The position numbers and the translations under genes were made by a program. The notes beneath the pieces are model-generated. The model did no database searches. It saw only the letters and a program-made list of their open reading frames with translations, and was not told the origin of the DNA. From a virus, in the IMG/VR virus record IMGVR_UViG_3300014962_000006, positions 1-59,431 of that record: a stretch of 59,431 nucleotides of DNA, one strand, 5' to 3'. Each line of letters opens with the position of its first letter. Positions within the stretch are counted from its first letter, which is position 1. Below, piece by piece: positions 49,647-57,193 of the stretch.

Positions 49647-50591
49647 ATGAGTTTACTTAATATCAATCTAACGAACTTATTCTGGTCCGGCATTGCTGAT
49701 GACAGGGAGAAGCATTCGGAAGGGGAAGTTGCCAAGCTTGGAAACCTCCGGGCTGGGGACAGCTCGGTCATGACCAAGGGTGGCGATATTATTGGGGGCT
49801 GTCACAGGAAGTCCTTCATTCGGAGCTTCGCTGGTATCGAAGGGGAAGTTCCCGAACCTGACAATCTACTGATGTTTGAGCTGGGTAAAGCTAACGAGTT
49901 GATATGGATGGATAAACTGAGACGCAGCTGGCCCGGAGCAATTAAGCAAGAAGAAGAAATCCCCATCAAGTGGACGACATCGAGGGGTGTTGCTGTTACA
50001 GGTCGACCCGATATCGTACTCTGTAAAGCGGACAATAGTCCTGTACTCGGCATCGAGCATAAAGCAATCTGCTCCATATGGACAGCGAGGGATGTATCCT
50101 TTGAAGTTGCACCGAAAGTTAAGCATCTTATCCAAGCGGCCCACTATGCGTGGAAGTTGGGAGTCCCTTACCGGTTGGTATATAGTCAATATACTAACTT
50201 CGCCATACCTGATTGGGCTGGTAAGATGTTTCCACCTTCTCATCCTTTAGTAGAAGTAAATGAAAAGGGTAATCCCAAACATGTCAAACCCCATATCACT
50301 GTCTACGAAGTAGGCTTCGGGCAGGGCAACGTTATCCAATACCGTATCGAAGGTGCCCCGACGTGGAGTGTTACCCCTTGGTCAACATCTGACATCGAAC
50401 GATTTTATGAGTACGTTTCTTCTATGACCGAGAAGAAGGTGCTAGGTCCCCGGCCGACACCGGTAAAGGTGGATGGCAAAAAGGCTAGCTACAGTGACTG
50501 TTCCTATTGTCCCCTGGTAGAAGTGTGTGATAAATATGAAAACAACTGGGAGAAGTGGCATGAAGAAGTCAGTAAATTTGGGAAAAGCTAA
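49647..50591 (+). CDS. Cas4/RecB-like PD-(D/E)XK nuclease with C-terminal cysteines
   Basis: About 314 residues from the ATG at 49647 (GAGG five bases upstream); an ATG at 49632 is an alternative. The nuclease core is GRPDIVLC then GIEHKAICS, giving D and E-x-K. Cysteines in the N-terminal GCHRKSFIRS and the C-terminal CSYCPLVEVCDKY fit the iron-sulfur cluster of Cas4/AddB-type nucleases. A role in end processing during phage recombination or replication is likely. It lies 1 kb upstream of the polymerase. Confidence 0.75.
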   Translation: MSLLNINLTNLFWSGIADDREKHSEGEVAKLGNLRAGDSSVMTKGGDIIGGCHRKSFIRSFAGIEGEVPEPDNLLMFELGKANELIWMDKLRRSWPGAIKQEEEIPIKWTTSRGVAVTGRPDIVLCKADNSPVLGIEHKAICSIWTARDVSFEVAPKVKHLIQAAHYAWKLGVPYRLVYSQYTNFAIPDWAGKMFPPSHPLVEVNEKGNPKHVKPHITVYEVGFGQGNVIQYRIEGAPTWSVTPWSTSDIERFYEYVSSMTEKKVLGPRPTPVKVDGKKASYSDCSYCPLVEVCDKYENNWEKWHEEVSKFGKS

Positions 50592-50868
50592 TTTGTCCGA
50601 AGAGGAACTTGATGAGTATTATAAGGAAGCGGCTATGGACAGCCTCCTTTACTGGGTGAACTGTACCATATCAGCAGCGGGAGCCAATGCCACATTGACT
50701 ATCCTTACTGAGATGCTGGCAACATCCATTACCCACCTCGTCCCAGTGAAGCAAGTTGATAGGGCAGAGACAGTCATCTTGGACTTGATAAAGGAAAGCT
50801 TTGATATTGTGAGGGAGGGCAGTTCTGATGAGAATAAGGTGTCCAGTAAATCCCCCGACTTAAACTGA
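50560..50868 (+). CDS. Hypothetical helical protein, 102 residues
   Basis: I start at the ATG at 50560, seven bases after GGAG, inside the end of the nuclease gene. Helical and acidic (LSEEELDEYYKEAAMDSLLY). No family recognised. Confidence 0.65.
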   Translation: MKKSVNLGKANLSEEELDEYYKEAAMDSLLYWVNCTISAAGANATLTILTEMLATSITHLVPVKQVDRAETVILDLIKESFDIVREGSSDENKVSSKSPDLN

Positions 50869-50874
50869 TGTATC

Positions 50875-50899
50875 GGACACCTTCGGCGTCCTTTGTCGC
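50875..50899 (+). terminator. Hairpin in inverted orientation; possible terminator
   Basis: GGACACC (50875-50881) pairs with GGCGTCC (50885-50891) around a TTC loop, then TTTGTCG. Read on the minus strand it is the hairpin element GCGACAAAGGACG. It may both end the plus transcript and act as the mirrored element. Confidence 0.5.
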
Positions 50900-50935
50900 A
50901 TGGTTCTGGTGCTAAGATAGAAGTAAAAAAAGTAC

Positions 50936-50962
50936 TAAAGTTTTTTTACGTTCGTCCGATAA
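50936..50962 (+). promoter_or_regulatory. Sigma-28-type promoter P3
   Basis: TAAAGTTT (50936-50943), 11 bases, TCCGATAA (50955-50962). An AAGTAAAAAAAG A-tract precedes it, as in P2. Confidence 0.85.
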
Positions 50963-51020
50963 GAGTAGTATGAATGAACTGAGCATGTCGCTCAGTCTGT
51001 ATCAAATGAGGAATAGTTTT

Positions 51021-51305
51021 ATGGCATTCAACAATCAGTCTCAAGGGAATCGTTTCGGTAACAAGTCTGCTGGTAAACCAGCCAGCTCTGGTACTCCCCG
51101 GGCCGCAGGTCCCAAGCCCGAAGTAGTTCTCTCCTCCGGTCTCTTCAAGCCCAAGTCTGAGAAGAGCAAGGCTCTCGCTTCCGTGGCCACGACTATCGAG
51201 CAAGACATCCCAGCTGGTACGACTGTGTATATCGACGTCTACGCGAACGAAGAAATCGTGGACGGGAAACCCACCCACAAACTCCTTATTAAAAAGCGTG
51301 CCTAA
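51021..51305 (+). CDS. Small basic protein with disordered start, 94 residues
   Basis: First gene after P3, ATG at 51021 with GAGG nine bases upstream. The first half is Gly/Ser/Asn/Lys-rich (NNQSQGNRFGNKSAGKPA); the second half is a short beta domain (TTVYIDVYANEEIVDGKPTH). A nucleic-acid-binding protein ahead of the polymerase is plausible, since no single-stranded DNA-binding protein was otherwise seen. This is a guess from location and composition. Confidence 0.6.
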   Translation: MAFNNQSQGNRFGNKSAGKPASSGTPRAAGPKPEVVLSSGLFKPKSEKSKALASVATTIEQDIPAGTTVYIDVYANEEIVDGKPTHKLLIKKRA

Positions 51306-51364
51306 TAACAAAGAGCGGTCGTAAAGAAGGCCGCTTGGTAGCCAGTCTTTGAGCGATTGGTACT

Positions 51365-51388
51365 GGGAGGTGTAGCGCCCTCCCTTTT
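51365..51388 (+). terminator. Intrinsic terminator
   Basis: GGGAGG (51365-51370) pairs with CCTCCC (51379-51384), followed by TTTT. It may limit expression of the 51021 gene apart from the polymerase. Confidence 0.8.
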
Positions 51389-51483
51389 ATATTAGTATGT
51401 TAGCTAATTACGAGTAGCGTTGGCGGGACTACTTTACGCAGTTGCTACTGGTAAAGACATAACTTCATGATATGAGGGATGAA

Positions 51484-51624
51484 ATGATACTCGCAGTCTT
51501 CATTTACTTCTGTGCCCATCATGGTTTATTAATTGCCACTCCAGTTGTAATCAATACAATAGCAGTAGGTGCCGTGGCCACTACATATAGTGACAAGGTG
51601 AAAGTTAACTTGCTGCCAAAGTGA
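51484..51624 (+). CDS. 46-residue membrane protein
   Basis: A membrane-type sequence (MILAVFIYFCAHHGLLIAT, then PVVINTIAVGAVATTY) with GAGGGATGAA before the ATG. It ends four bases before the polymerase ribosome binding site. Too short for most gene finders. Function unknown. Confidence 0.6.
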   Translation: MILAVFIYFCAHHGLLIATPVVINTIAVGAVATTYSDKVKVNLLPK

Positions 51625-51632
51625 GGACATCC

Positions 51633-53837
51633 ATGGACCACGTTACCCTTACTACCCATCCCCGTTTCGTACTCATTGAGCCGAAACCGACACCCGCACG
51701 AACCGGCAGTAACTACCAAGTAGTGTGCCCCCCATGCATCGACCACGGGGAGCGGTTACTCAAGTCCGCCCTCGCTTCCCCGGTAGTGGCCATCGACTTC
51801 GAAACACGAGGCAACGATTACTCGCTCGTATTTACGGAGTCTTACGTAGTGGGCGTCGGCCTAGCTTGGGACAGAGGTAGTTGTTATTTCTCGACAGATG
51901 ATTTATCAGACAAAGAACTGGAACTACTAATTGAACTTTTGACCGAGCATAAGGGATTGATAGCCCACAACGTTTACTTTGACGGGGGGTGGATAAGGCG
52001 TGACCTAAGTCAGCATGCCAACTGGTTAGCGTGTACGTTCGGTCTCTACATGCAGTGCGCTAGTGAGGGTTTCGAGGGCCAAAGGTGGGGTCTCAAGGAA
52101 GCTATGGTGGACGTCTTGATGTGGCAATCAACCAATGAAATTGACTTGGATGAATGGCTGATTGCTAATGGATACAAGAAGCAGAACAACGCTCCCCTGA
52201 AAGGGGAAATGTGGAGGGCACCTGCGTCCATACTTGGGAAGTATTGTGTGTTGGATGCCGAGGCCACGTACTTACTTTACACGGAACACCTAGCCCCGCT
52301 TCTTAAACGGTTCCCCAAACTAGCCGATTATCACCGGCAAGATTTCTTGCCGCATGTCATGGTTCACATCGACCAAAAGATAGCCGGCATCATGACGGAT
52401 AGGAAACATTGGGTGGGGTATGCTACTGAGTTGGAAGCGGCTATCGTAAATAGTGAACAGACGTTCCGCAACCATTTCCTAGTCAAACCGCACGTCGATG
52501 CTTGGGAAAGGGAAGCCCTTGAGGGATTCCTCGCGACTGAGCCCCCCCGCTACAAAAAGAAAAAGGAACGGAAGGAACCTGCTAGGTACACCAAGAGTGG
52601 GGAAGTATCCAAGAACTGGCTGAAGTGGAAAGCCCTTGAAGAGGAGCCGCCAGTTGAAAGTCTTAACTGGAAAAGGTGGCATGACAAAAAGGTTGGTATT
52701 GAGTTTGGTATCGAGCCCAGCTACTCCTTCAACCTCCAATCGGGTGACCACTTGCGGTGGCTCATGTACGAGAAGCTCAAGCATAAGGTATTGTTGCAGA
52801 CCGAGAGCGGCTTACCTGCGATAGGTGAGGATGCTTTGCAAAGTATGGGAGACGTGGGCCAGGTCCTTATCGGGCGGGCGCTCAAGGTGAAGGAGCTCAG
52901 CTATGTATCGGATTATATCGAGCGAGTGGAGCATCGGCCCACGATTCACCCCTCCTTTAAGATGCCCGGTACTGTGACGGGTAGGCTAGCTGGGAAGTCA
53001 CCCAATCTCCAACAGTTGCCGAAGACGAAGGGTGCCCTGTCGGGTTTCATTTCCCGGCCCGGCCATAGCTTCGTCGACTGTGACGTGAACGCATTGGAGA
53101 TGGTGGTGACAGCGGAGCTGTCGCAGGATAAGAACTTGTTGGCTTTGTATGGGCCAGGTGCCAAGAAGAATGACATCTACCTCTTCTACGGTAGCATGAT
53201 GGCGGGCATTGGTCCGCGACTTACGTCGCTGGGATATAGTCCCTATGACCCAATACCGGAAGTAATGGATGCTACGAAGAAGGCATTTAAGAAGGAGAGG
53301 TCAATCGCTAAGCTCCTCATCCTGTCCGATAACTACGGCTCGGGAGTGAAAAAGAAACAGAAGATACTCTCTTTGAATGGTGTGGATATGTCCCTCCACG
53401 AAGTGGAGGATATGCACGATTCCCTCATGGCTGCCAAAAGCGGAGTGCTGGAGTATGTAGCTTGGTTACAAGATGAGTGGAGAGCGAATGGTGGCTGGGT
53501 TGAGAATGGGTATGGCCGCCCGATATGCGTCGATGAAAAATACCTTAAGGATATATTAAACCGCGTGGTACAATCTACTGGACACGACATCCTCCAACTA
53601 TACGCACGTATCGCAGCTGACTTGCTTACGGCGGCTGGTGTGAGTTGGCGTCCAATAGTGATGGACTGGCATGACGAAAGTATCATCGAGGTACCCGACG
53701 AACAGGTTGAAGACGCGAAACGAATAATGGAGATTGACGCATACCGGGAATTGAATAGAATTCTAGGTGGAACTTGTCCCCTGAAGGGGAGTGCTGCCGT
53801 GGCGAAGACCTTAGCGGGAATCAAATTAGAAGAATAA
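51633..53837 (+). CDS. polA: Family A DNA polymerase
   Basis: About 734 residues from the ATG at 51633, preceded by AGGA. The 3'-5' exonuclease part shows VVAIDFETRG, LIAHNVYFDG and YCVLDAEATYLLY (D-E, D and Y-D motifs). Polymerase motif A is FVDCDVNALEMVV, the O-helix is KERSIAKLLILSDNYG, and motif C is VMDWHDESI. In the O-helix the residue aligned with E. coli Phe762 is Leu. No 5'-3' exonuclease domain is present. It is the phage replicase; no DnaB-type helicase or primase was recognised, so priming is unexplained. Confidence 0.95.
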   Translation: MDHVTLTTHPRFVLIEPKPTPARTGSNYQVVCPPCIDHGERLLKSALASPVVAIDFETRGNDYSLVFTESYVVGVGLAWDRGSCYFSTDDLSDKELELLIELLTEHKGLIAHNVYFDGGWIRRDLSQHANWLACTFGLYMQCASEGFEGQRWGLKEAMVDVLMWQSTNEIDLDEWLIANGYKKQNNAPLKGEMWRAPASILGKYCVLDAEATYLLYTEHLAPLLKRFPKLADYHRQDFLPHVMVHIDQKIAGIMTDRKHWVGYATELEAAIVNSEQTFRNHFLVKPHVDAWEREALEGFLATEPPRYKKKKERKEPARYTKSGEVSKNWLKWKALEEEPPVESLNWKRWHDKKVGIEFGIEPSYSFNLQSGDHLRWLMYEKLKHKVLLQTESGLPAIGEDALQSMGDVGQVLIGRALKVKELSYVSDYIERVEHRPTIHPSFKMPGTVTGRLAGKSPNLQQLPKTKGALSGFISRPGHSFVDCDVNALEMVVTAELSQDKNLLALYGPGAKKNDIYLFYGSMMAGIGPRLTSLGYSPYDPIPEVMDATKKAFKKERSIAKLLILSDNYGSGVKKKQKILSLNGVDMSLHEVEDMHDSLMAAKSGVLEYVAWLQDEWRANGGWVENGYGRPICVDEKYLKDILNRVVQSTGHDILQLYARIAADLLTAAGVSWRPIVMDWHDESIIEVPDEQVEDAKRIMEIDAYRELNRILGGTCPLKGSAAVAKTLAGIKLEE

Positions 53838-53860
53838 TAAGATGCAAAGGAGAAACTAAG

Positions 53861-54085
53861 ATGATGACCCCGACCGAAGTATTCTTTTGGGTAGCCTTTA
53901 CGATGTGCTCTGAAACGAAGTTGATACTACCCCCCGGCGAGAAGGAAACAGCAGAGGACAGGTCTGCAGTAGCCCGAGCCAAGCATCACTGCCCGGAGTT
54001 GTATGAGAATTCCCCCTGCGCTAGGGTAGTGGAACGACGCGCCCACCTCAACTACTGGGTAACTTGCGGGGGATATGACAAATGA
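53861..54085 (+). CDS. Cysteine-containing hypothetical protein, 74 residues
   Basis: ATG with GGAG eight bases upstream. Four cysteines are spread over the sequence (TMCSETKLIL, HHCPELYENSPCARV, VTCGG). Possibly a metal-binding protein. The stop overlaps the next ATG. Confidence 0.6.
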   Translation: MMTPTEVFFWVAFTMCSETKLILPPGEKETAEDRSAVARAKHHCPELYENSPCARVVERRAHLNYWVTCGGYDK

Positions 54086-54288
54086 CCATCCTCGATACCA
54101 TTCATTACTTCATCCAAGAGCACCTAGATAGTACTGGGGAATACCCAGATGTACTCTACCTGAGGCAAGATGAGTATGACTTCTTCATCGAGTGGGCTTC
54201 AGCATACAAGATGAGTACAACTCACTATAATCATTACAGTCTCCCCCACAAAGTAAGAATAGAGTGGGATGGGAAGGTACTCCATTAA
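54082..54288 (+). CDS. Hypothetical protein, 68 residues
   Basis: ATGA-coupled to the upstream gene. Tyr/His/Asp-rich (DTIHYFIQEHLDSTGEYPDV). No family recognised. Ends just before the P4 promoter. Confidence 0.6.
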   Translation: MTILDTIHYFIQEHLDSTGEYPDVLYLRQDEYDFFIEWASAYKMSTTHYNHYSLPHKVRIEWDGKVLH

Positions 54289-54298
54289 GAGATTCTAC

Positions 54299-54325
54299 TA
54301 AAGTTTTTTTACGAACAGCCGATAC
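54299..54325 (+). promoter_or_regulatory. Sigma-28-type promoter P4
   Basis: TAAAGTTT (54299-54306), 11 bases, GCCGATAC (54318-54325). It is the cleanest copy and drives the lipoprotein metalloprotease gene about 35 bases downstream. Confidence 0.85.
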
Positions 54326-54359
54326 TATAATAGTGTCCAGTAAGTGATAAGGAGACATT

Positions 54360-54857
54360 ATGAAGTATTGGTTAGTGACTCTCTTCTTGTTGGTTAGCTG
54401 TGGTACTACCGAGCATTGCCGAAGTACCCCAGCCTTTCACGGTAATGACGGGAAGCCCGGTCCCTGCTACCCTTCCCAAATAGCATACCGTATCCACCCC
54501 ACTGTGGAGTACGCAGTGGAACAGTTCGCAGCTGACGCAGTAGGCAGGGATGTTCCTTGCTACACTGTGGACACGGTGGGTTTCCTATCCAAGCTACCCC
54601 CGGAGCTGGAGGATAAAGATGTAGTCGGCTTCTGTAAGTTTCCCATCGAAGTCCGCTTCATGAAAAGGTTTTGGGACAACGCATCAGCCAATCAAAGGCT
54701 AGCGTTAGTCTACCACGAACTGGGCCACTGCGCTTTGAGACTGGAGCACGATGACACGATGCCAGATATTATGAATAGTTATCTACTACCCGAATACTTT
54801 GTTGAGAAAGAATGGGATAGTCTCGTCAATAAACTTTTCGAAAGGGCAAAGAGATGA
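54360..54857 (+). CDS. Lipoprotein zinc metalloprotease
   Basis: A 165-residue protein. MKYWLVTLFLLVSCG is a lipoprotein signal with the lipid Cys at residue 14. The motif HELGHCALRLEH at 119-130 gives zinc ligands H119, H123 and H130, with catalytic E120. PDIMNSY follows as a Met-turn. The H-to-third-H spacing is seven rather than the six of classic metzincins, as in some secreted HELGHC lipoproteins I recall. It would act outside the cytosol, attached to a membrane. Directly under P4; ATGA-coupled to the next gene. Confidence 0.75.
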   Translation: MKYWLVTLFLLVSCGTTEHCRSTPAFHGNDGKPGPCYPSQIAYRIHPTVEYAVEQFAADAVGRDVPCYTVDTVGFLSKLPPELEDKDVVGFCKFPIEVRFMKRFWDNASANQRLALVYHELGHCALRLEHDDTMPDIMNSYLLPEYFVEKEWDSLVNKLFERAKR

Positions 54858-55087
54858 GCAGTTCTTACGTCAAGGCTAGAGCAGACCAGAAGAGGAAACT
54901 GAAGGGTACCTATCACGATAAACTCTTCATTGCCGCAGCGCAAGTCCTACCTTCCGTGGTACTCCGCTCCCCTCCCGACGCTACTGAAAGTGAAATGGTA
55001 GATGAGGCTGTCATCTTAGCGCGGTCCTTACTAGCGGAACTTGGTTACAAGTATCCCGGGATGGGAGAAGAAAATGAACCCGAGTGA
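54854..55087 (+). CDS. Hypothetical protein, 77 residues
   Basis: ATGA-coupled to the metalloprotease. Mixed helical sequence (YVKARADQKRKLKGTYHDK) with a C-terminal acidic tail. No family recognised. Confidence 0.65.
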   Translation: MSSSYVKARADQKRKLKGTYHDKLFIAAAQVLPSVVLRSPPDATESEMVDEAVILARSLLAELGYKYPGMGEENEPE

Positions 55088-55244
55088 TATGGACATTGCC
55101 GAGGAACCGATTAGGTGGCTGGTGGTATTTCCGGTGGGGTTACTGGCCTTGTCTTTGACAGCCTTCCTCGTGGCCATATCCTGGCCCCCTTATATCGTGT
55201 ACCGACTTATCCGGTACGCTTACTACATCCTCTCGGAGAAGTAA
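55074..55244 (+). CDS. Small membrane protein, 56 residues
   Basis: I start at the ATG at 55074 with GGGAGAAG before it. A hydrophobic segment (WLVVFPVGLLALSLTAFLVA) is likely to span the membrane, with a Tyr-rich C-terminus. Might be a holin or membrane regulator. Confidence 0.6.
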   Translation: MNPSDMDIAEEPIRWLVVFPVGLLALSLTAFLVAISWPPYIVYRLIRYAYYILSEK

Positions 55245-55245
55245 C

Positions 55246-55548
55246 ATGACAGTCTTTATAGTGGTCTCCTACTTCCTGGCCTTTGCCCGAGTCCAAATTG
55301 TCGAGAATGACAACGGTAACTACCGACATCTCTTCTCCTTTCGGGATAGTCAGAATAGGGATATCCTACTTCACTGGGAGGGGAAGACTAGACTCGGCGA
55401 TGAAGATACCCGCATGTGGATTCATATTCACGAAATGGAATGTAGTCGGGTGAATACTATAGATGAGATTGAGACGGGGGGTTCCCTTTATCAAGCATCT
55501 AGTAGGACTTGGCTATGTACCGCTAAACTTGTGCAAGGGGATAGATAA
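55246..55548 (+). CDS. Hypothetical protein, 100 residues
   Basis: ATG with GGAG seven bases upstream. N-terminus (TVFIVVSYFLAFARVQIV) is hydrophobic, the remainder polar. Overlaps the resolvase start by one base. No family recognised. Confidence 0.65.
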   Translation: MTVFIVVSYFLAFARVQIVENDNGNYRHLFSFRDSQNRDILLHWEGKTRLGDEDTRMWIHIHEMECSRVNTIDEIETGGSLYQASSRTWLCTAKLVQGDR

Positions 55549-56072
55549 TGATAAGTAAGAAAACGAAACTCTACCAGAATGTTGATAGATTGAAGGGACC
55601 CCTGACATACGGGAGTGTCCTCGTCATTGACCCCTCGATAGGGAGTACATCCTCCTCACCTGGGTGGGCCTATTACCAGGCCGGCCACAAGATTGACAGT
55701 GGTATTATTCACACCGGGGGGAGTCACCTCCACCTTTGGCAGAGGGCAAGGAAGCTTGGCCAGTCATTGAATGTACTATGTAATGAATACAAAGTGGATG
55801 TCCTTGTCTACGAAGATATCCCAGCTACTAGCGGCTTCAATCAAAATGCTATTGCTAGTCTTCTCAAAGCAGTCGGTATCGTGCTAGCATGTACTACAAG
55901 CTCCCACGTACTGGGAGTCCACCCCGCATCTTGGAAGAAGTATGTCAGACCAGAATATAAAAAAGGCGACGAAGCAGATGCCATCGAAATCGGACATATC
56001 GTTATCTCCCTCGCCAGACATATCCAAGCTGCCGGAGATACTGATGGTGATGGGAGTTCCCTTTCGGATTGA
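55548..56072 (+). CDS. RuvC-like Holliday junction resolvase
   Basis: A 174-residue RNase H-fold resolvase candidate. The acidic residues lie in VLVIDPSIGSTSSSPGW, in VLVYEDIP, and in KGDEADAIEIGHIVIS, which matches the D, E, and D-D pattern of RuvC-type enzymes. It would resolve branched DNA before packaging. Stops inside the next gene. Confidence 0.75.
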   Translation: MISKKTKLYQNVDRLKGPLTYGSVLVIDPSIGSTSSSPGWAYYQAGHKIDSGIIHTGGSHLHLWQRARKLGQSLNVLCNEYKVDVLVYEDIPATSGFNQNAIASLLKAVGIVLACTTSSHVLGVHPASWKKYVRPEYKKGDEADAIEIGHIVISLARHIQAAGDTDGDGSSLSD

Positions 56073-56343
56073 GCTAACCGATACCGGGGAGGAGAATGTC
56101 GGGGAGACACTCGGCCTCCACCGGAAGATAGCCATCAGTCAAGACCTTGATAAGAAAAGGATATGGTCAGTTTTAGTTCACGAGTGGGCGCACGCGGTGT
56201 TGTACGCGAATGGGGTAGCTAACATCTTAGACGAGAATGTCGAGGAAGTAATAGCTCAAAGTTTGGAGCATGCTGTTGAGGAGTTACTCAAGCAGATTGG
56301 CCCCGAACTAATTCACGTCTTTAGTAGTGAAGAAAGAGACTAA
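56044..56343 (+). CDS. Zinc protease-like protein (HExxH), 99 residues
   Basis: I start at the ATG at 56044 with GGAG six bases upstream, giving a short overlap with the resolvase. WSVLVHEWAHAVLYANG carries HEWAH, with a downstream Glu in EEVIAQSLEHAVEEL, as in small ImmA/IrrE-type metalloproteases. These usually cleave repressors. The stop codon TAA forms the first bases of promoter P5. Confidence 0.65.
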   Translation: MVMGVPFRIELTDTGEENVGETLGLHRKIAISQDLDKKRIWSVLVHEWAHAVLYANGVANILDENVEEVIAQSLEHAVEELLKQIGPELIHVFSSEERD

Positions 56344-56368
56344 AGTTTTTTAGTCTTGGTGCCGATAG
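56341..56368 (+). promoter_or_regulatory. Sigma-28-type promoter P5
   Basis: TAAAGTTT (56341-56348), 12 bases, GCCGATAG (56361-56368). It overlaps the stop codon of the upstream gene and precedes the small lipoprotein gene. Confidence 0.7.
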
Positions 56369-56394
56369 TAATATTGTAGTACGGGGAGGCAATA

Positions 56395-56571
56395 ATGTAT
56401 TACATTATATTGTTCACTTTCCTTTTATCATCATGTGCCCATCCAGCGCCGAGAGAATGGTGGCCATCCGACCACCGCAAGATGATGGGCGAATGTCAGG
56501 CGATGTGCAGAAATCAAGTCAAGTCTTACAACTCCAATGGAGGGGAATGTCTATGTCACAAAAGAAAGTAA
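56395..56571 (+). CDS. Small lipoprotein, 58 residues
   Basis: Missed by length filters. GGGGAGG is five bases before the ATG. MYYIILFTFLLSSCAH is a lipoprotein signal with Cys at residue 14. The mature part is short and Cys-rich (CQAMCRNQV, ECLCHKRK), which suggests two disulfides. Sole direct product next to P5. It may act in the periplasm or on the cell surface, for instance against superinfection, but that is speculation. Confidence 0.65.
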   Translation: MYYIILFTFLLSSCAHPAPREWWPSDHRKMMGECQAMCRNQVKSYNSNGGECLCHKRK

Positions 56572-56900
56572 AACAAAATTCGAAGCCGGCTGAAGAGAAA
56601 ACACTACCGGACCCAGTTTGTAAAACGTACTTCCTCCTCGCCCCCGATGTAATTGACTCTACAGCTACGTACACTAAAAACCGTGTTACGGTTGTCCATG
56701 ACGAAGATTCCTACATACGAGTAATTGATAACGGTAACGGGTATGAGATTACTGATGTGAGTCCGAATGGGGGTACCAAGAAGATTGATATGGATTACGC
56801 TTTGGCCGCTGATTTGTTTGCCGCGCTTAAGATATTCTACCATAATGCCGGTAAGGTTAACGGCGAGTATTGGACCATCTTTCAAGGGGAGAAGCTATGA
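56553..56900 (+). CDS. Hypothetical protein, 115 residues
   Basis: I start at the ATG at 56553, seven bases after GGGG; an ATG at 56547 is an alternative. Basic N-terminus (SQKKVKQNSKPAEEK), then a beta-rich domain (NRVTVVHDEDSYIRVIDNG). ATGA overlap with the next gene. Confidence 0.65.
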   Translation: MSQKKVKQNSKPAEEKTLPDPVCKTYFLLAPDVIDSTATYTKNRVTVVHDEDSYIRVIDNGNGYEITDVSPNGGTKKIDMDYALAADLFAALKIFYHNAGKVNGEYWTIFQGEKL

Positions 56901-57193
56901 AAGCTACCCTATCATTCAATCTGCCAGAAGAGAGGGACGAATTCGAGACGGCGGTTAACGCCGGGAAGTACCGGGCTGCATTACAAGAAATAGCCCAGTC
57001 AGTATTCCGTCCTGCTAGGAAGCATGGCTACGCGGATGCCAGGATACAAACATTGGTGGACAAACTGGACCTAGTGAAGGTACCGTCGATGTACGGTTAT
57101 ACGGAAGAGATGGTTGGGGGAGGAACTGAACTAATTTCACAACTCGAGAAACTTTTCTATGAAATCTTGCAAGAAGAGGGAGTGGAGTTATGA
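56897..57193 (+). CDS. Hypothetical protein conserved in phages, 98 residues
   Basis: Begins MKATLSFNLPEERDEFETAV with NAGKYRAALQEIAQ after it. I remember this opening from phage genomes, where it is unnamed. A helical C-terminus follows (SQLEKLFYEILQEE). ATGA-coupled on both sides. Confidence 0.65.
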   Translation: MKATLSFNLPEERDEFETAVNAGKYRAALQEIAQSVFRPARKHGYADARIQTLVDKLDLVKVPSMYGYTEEMVGGGTELISQLEKLFYEILQEEGVEL

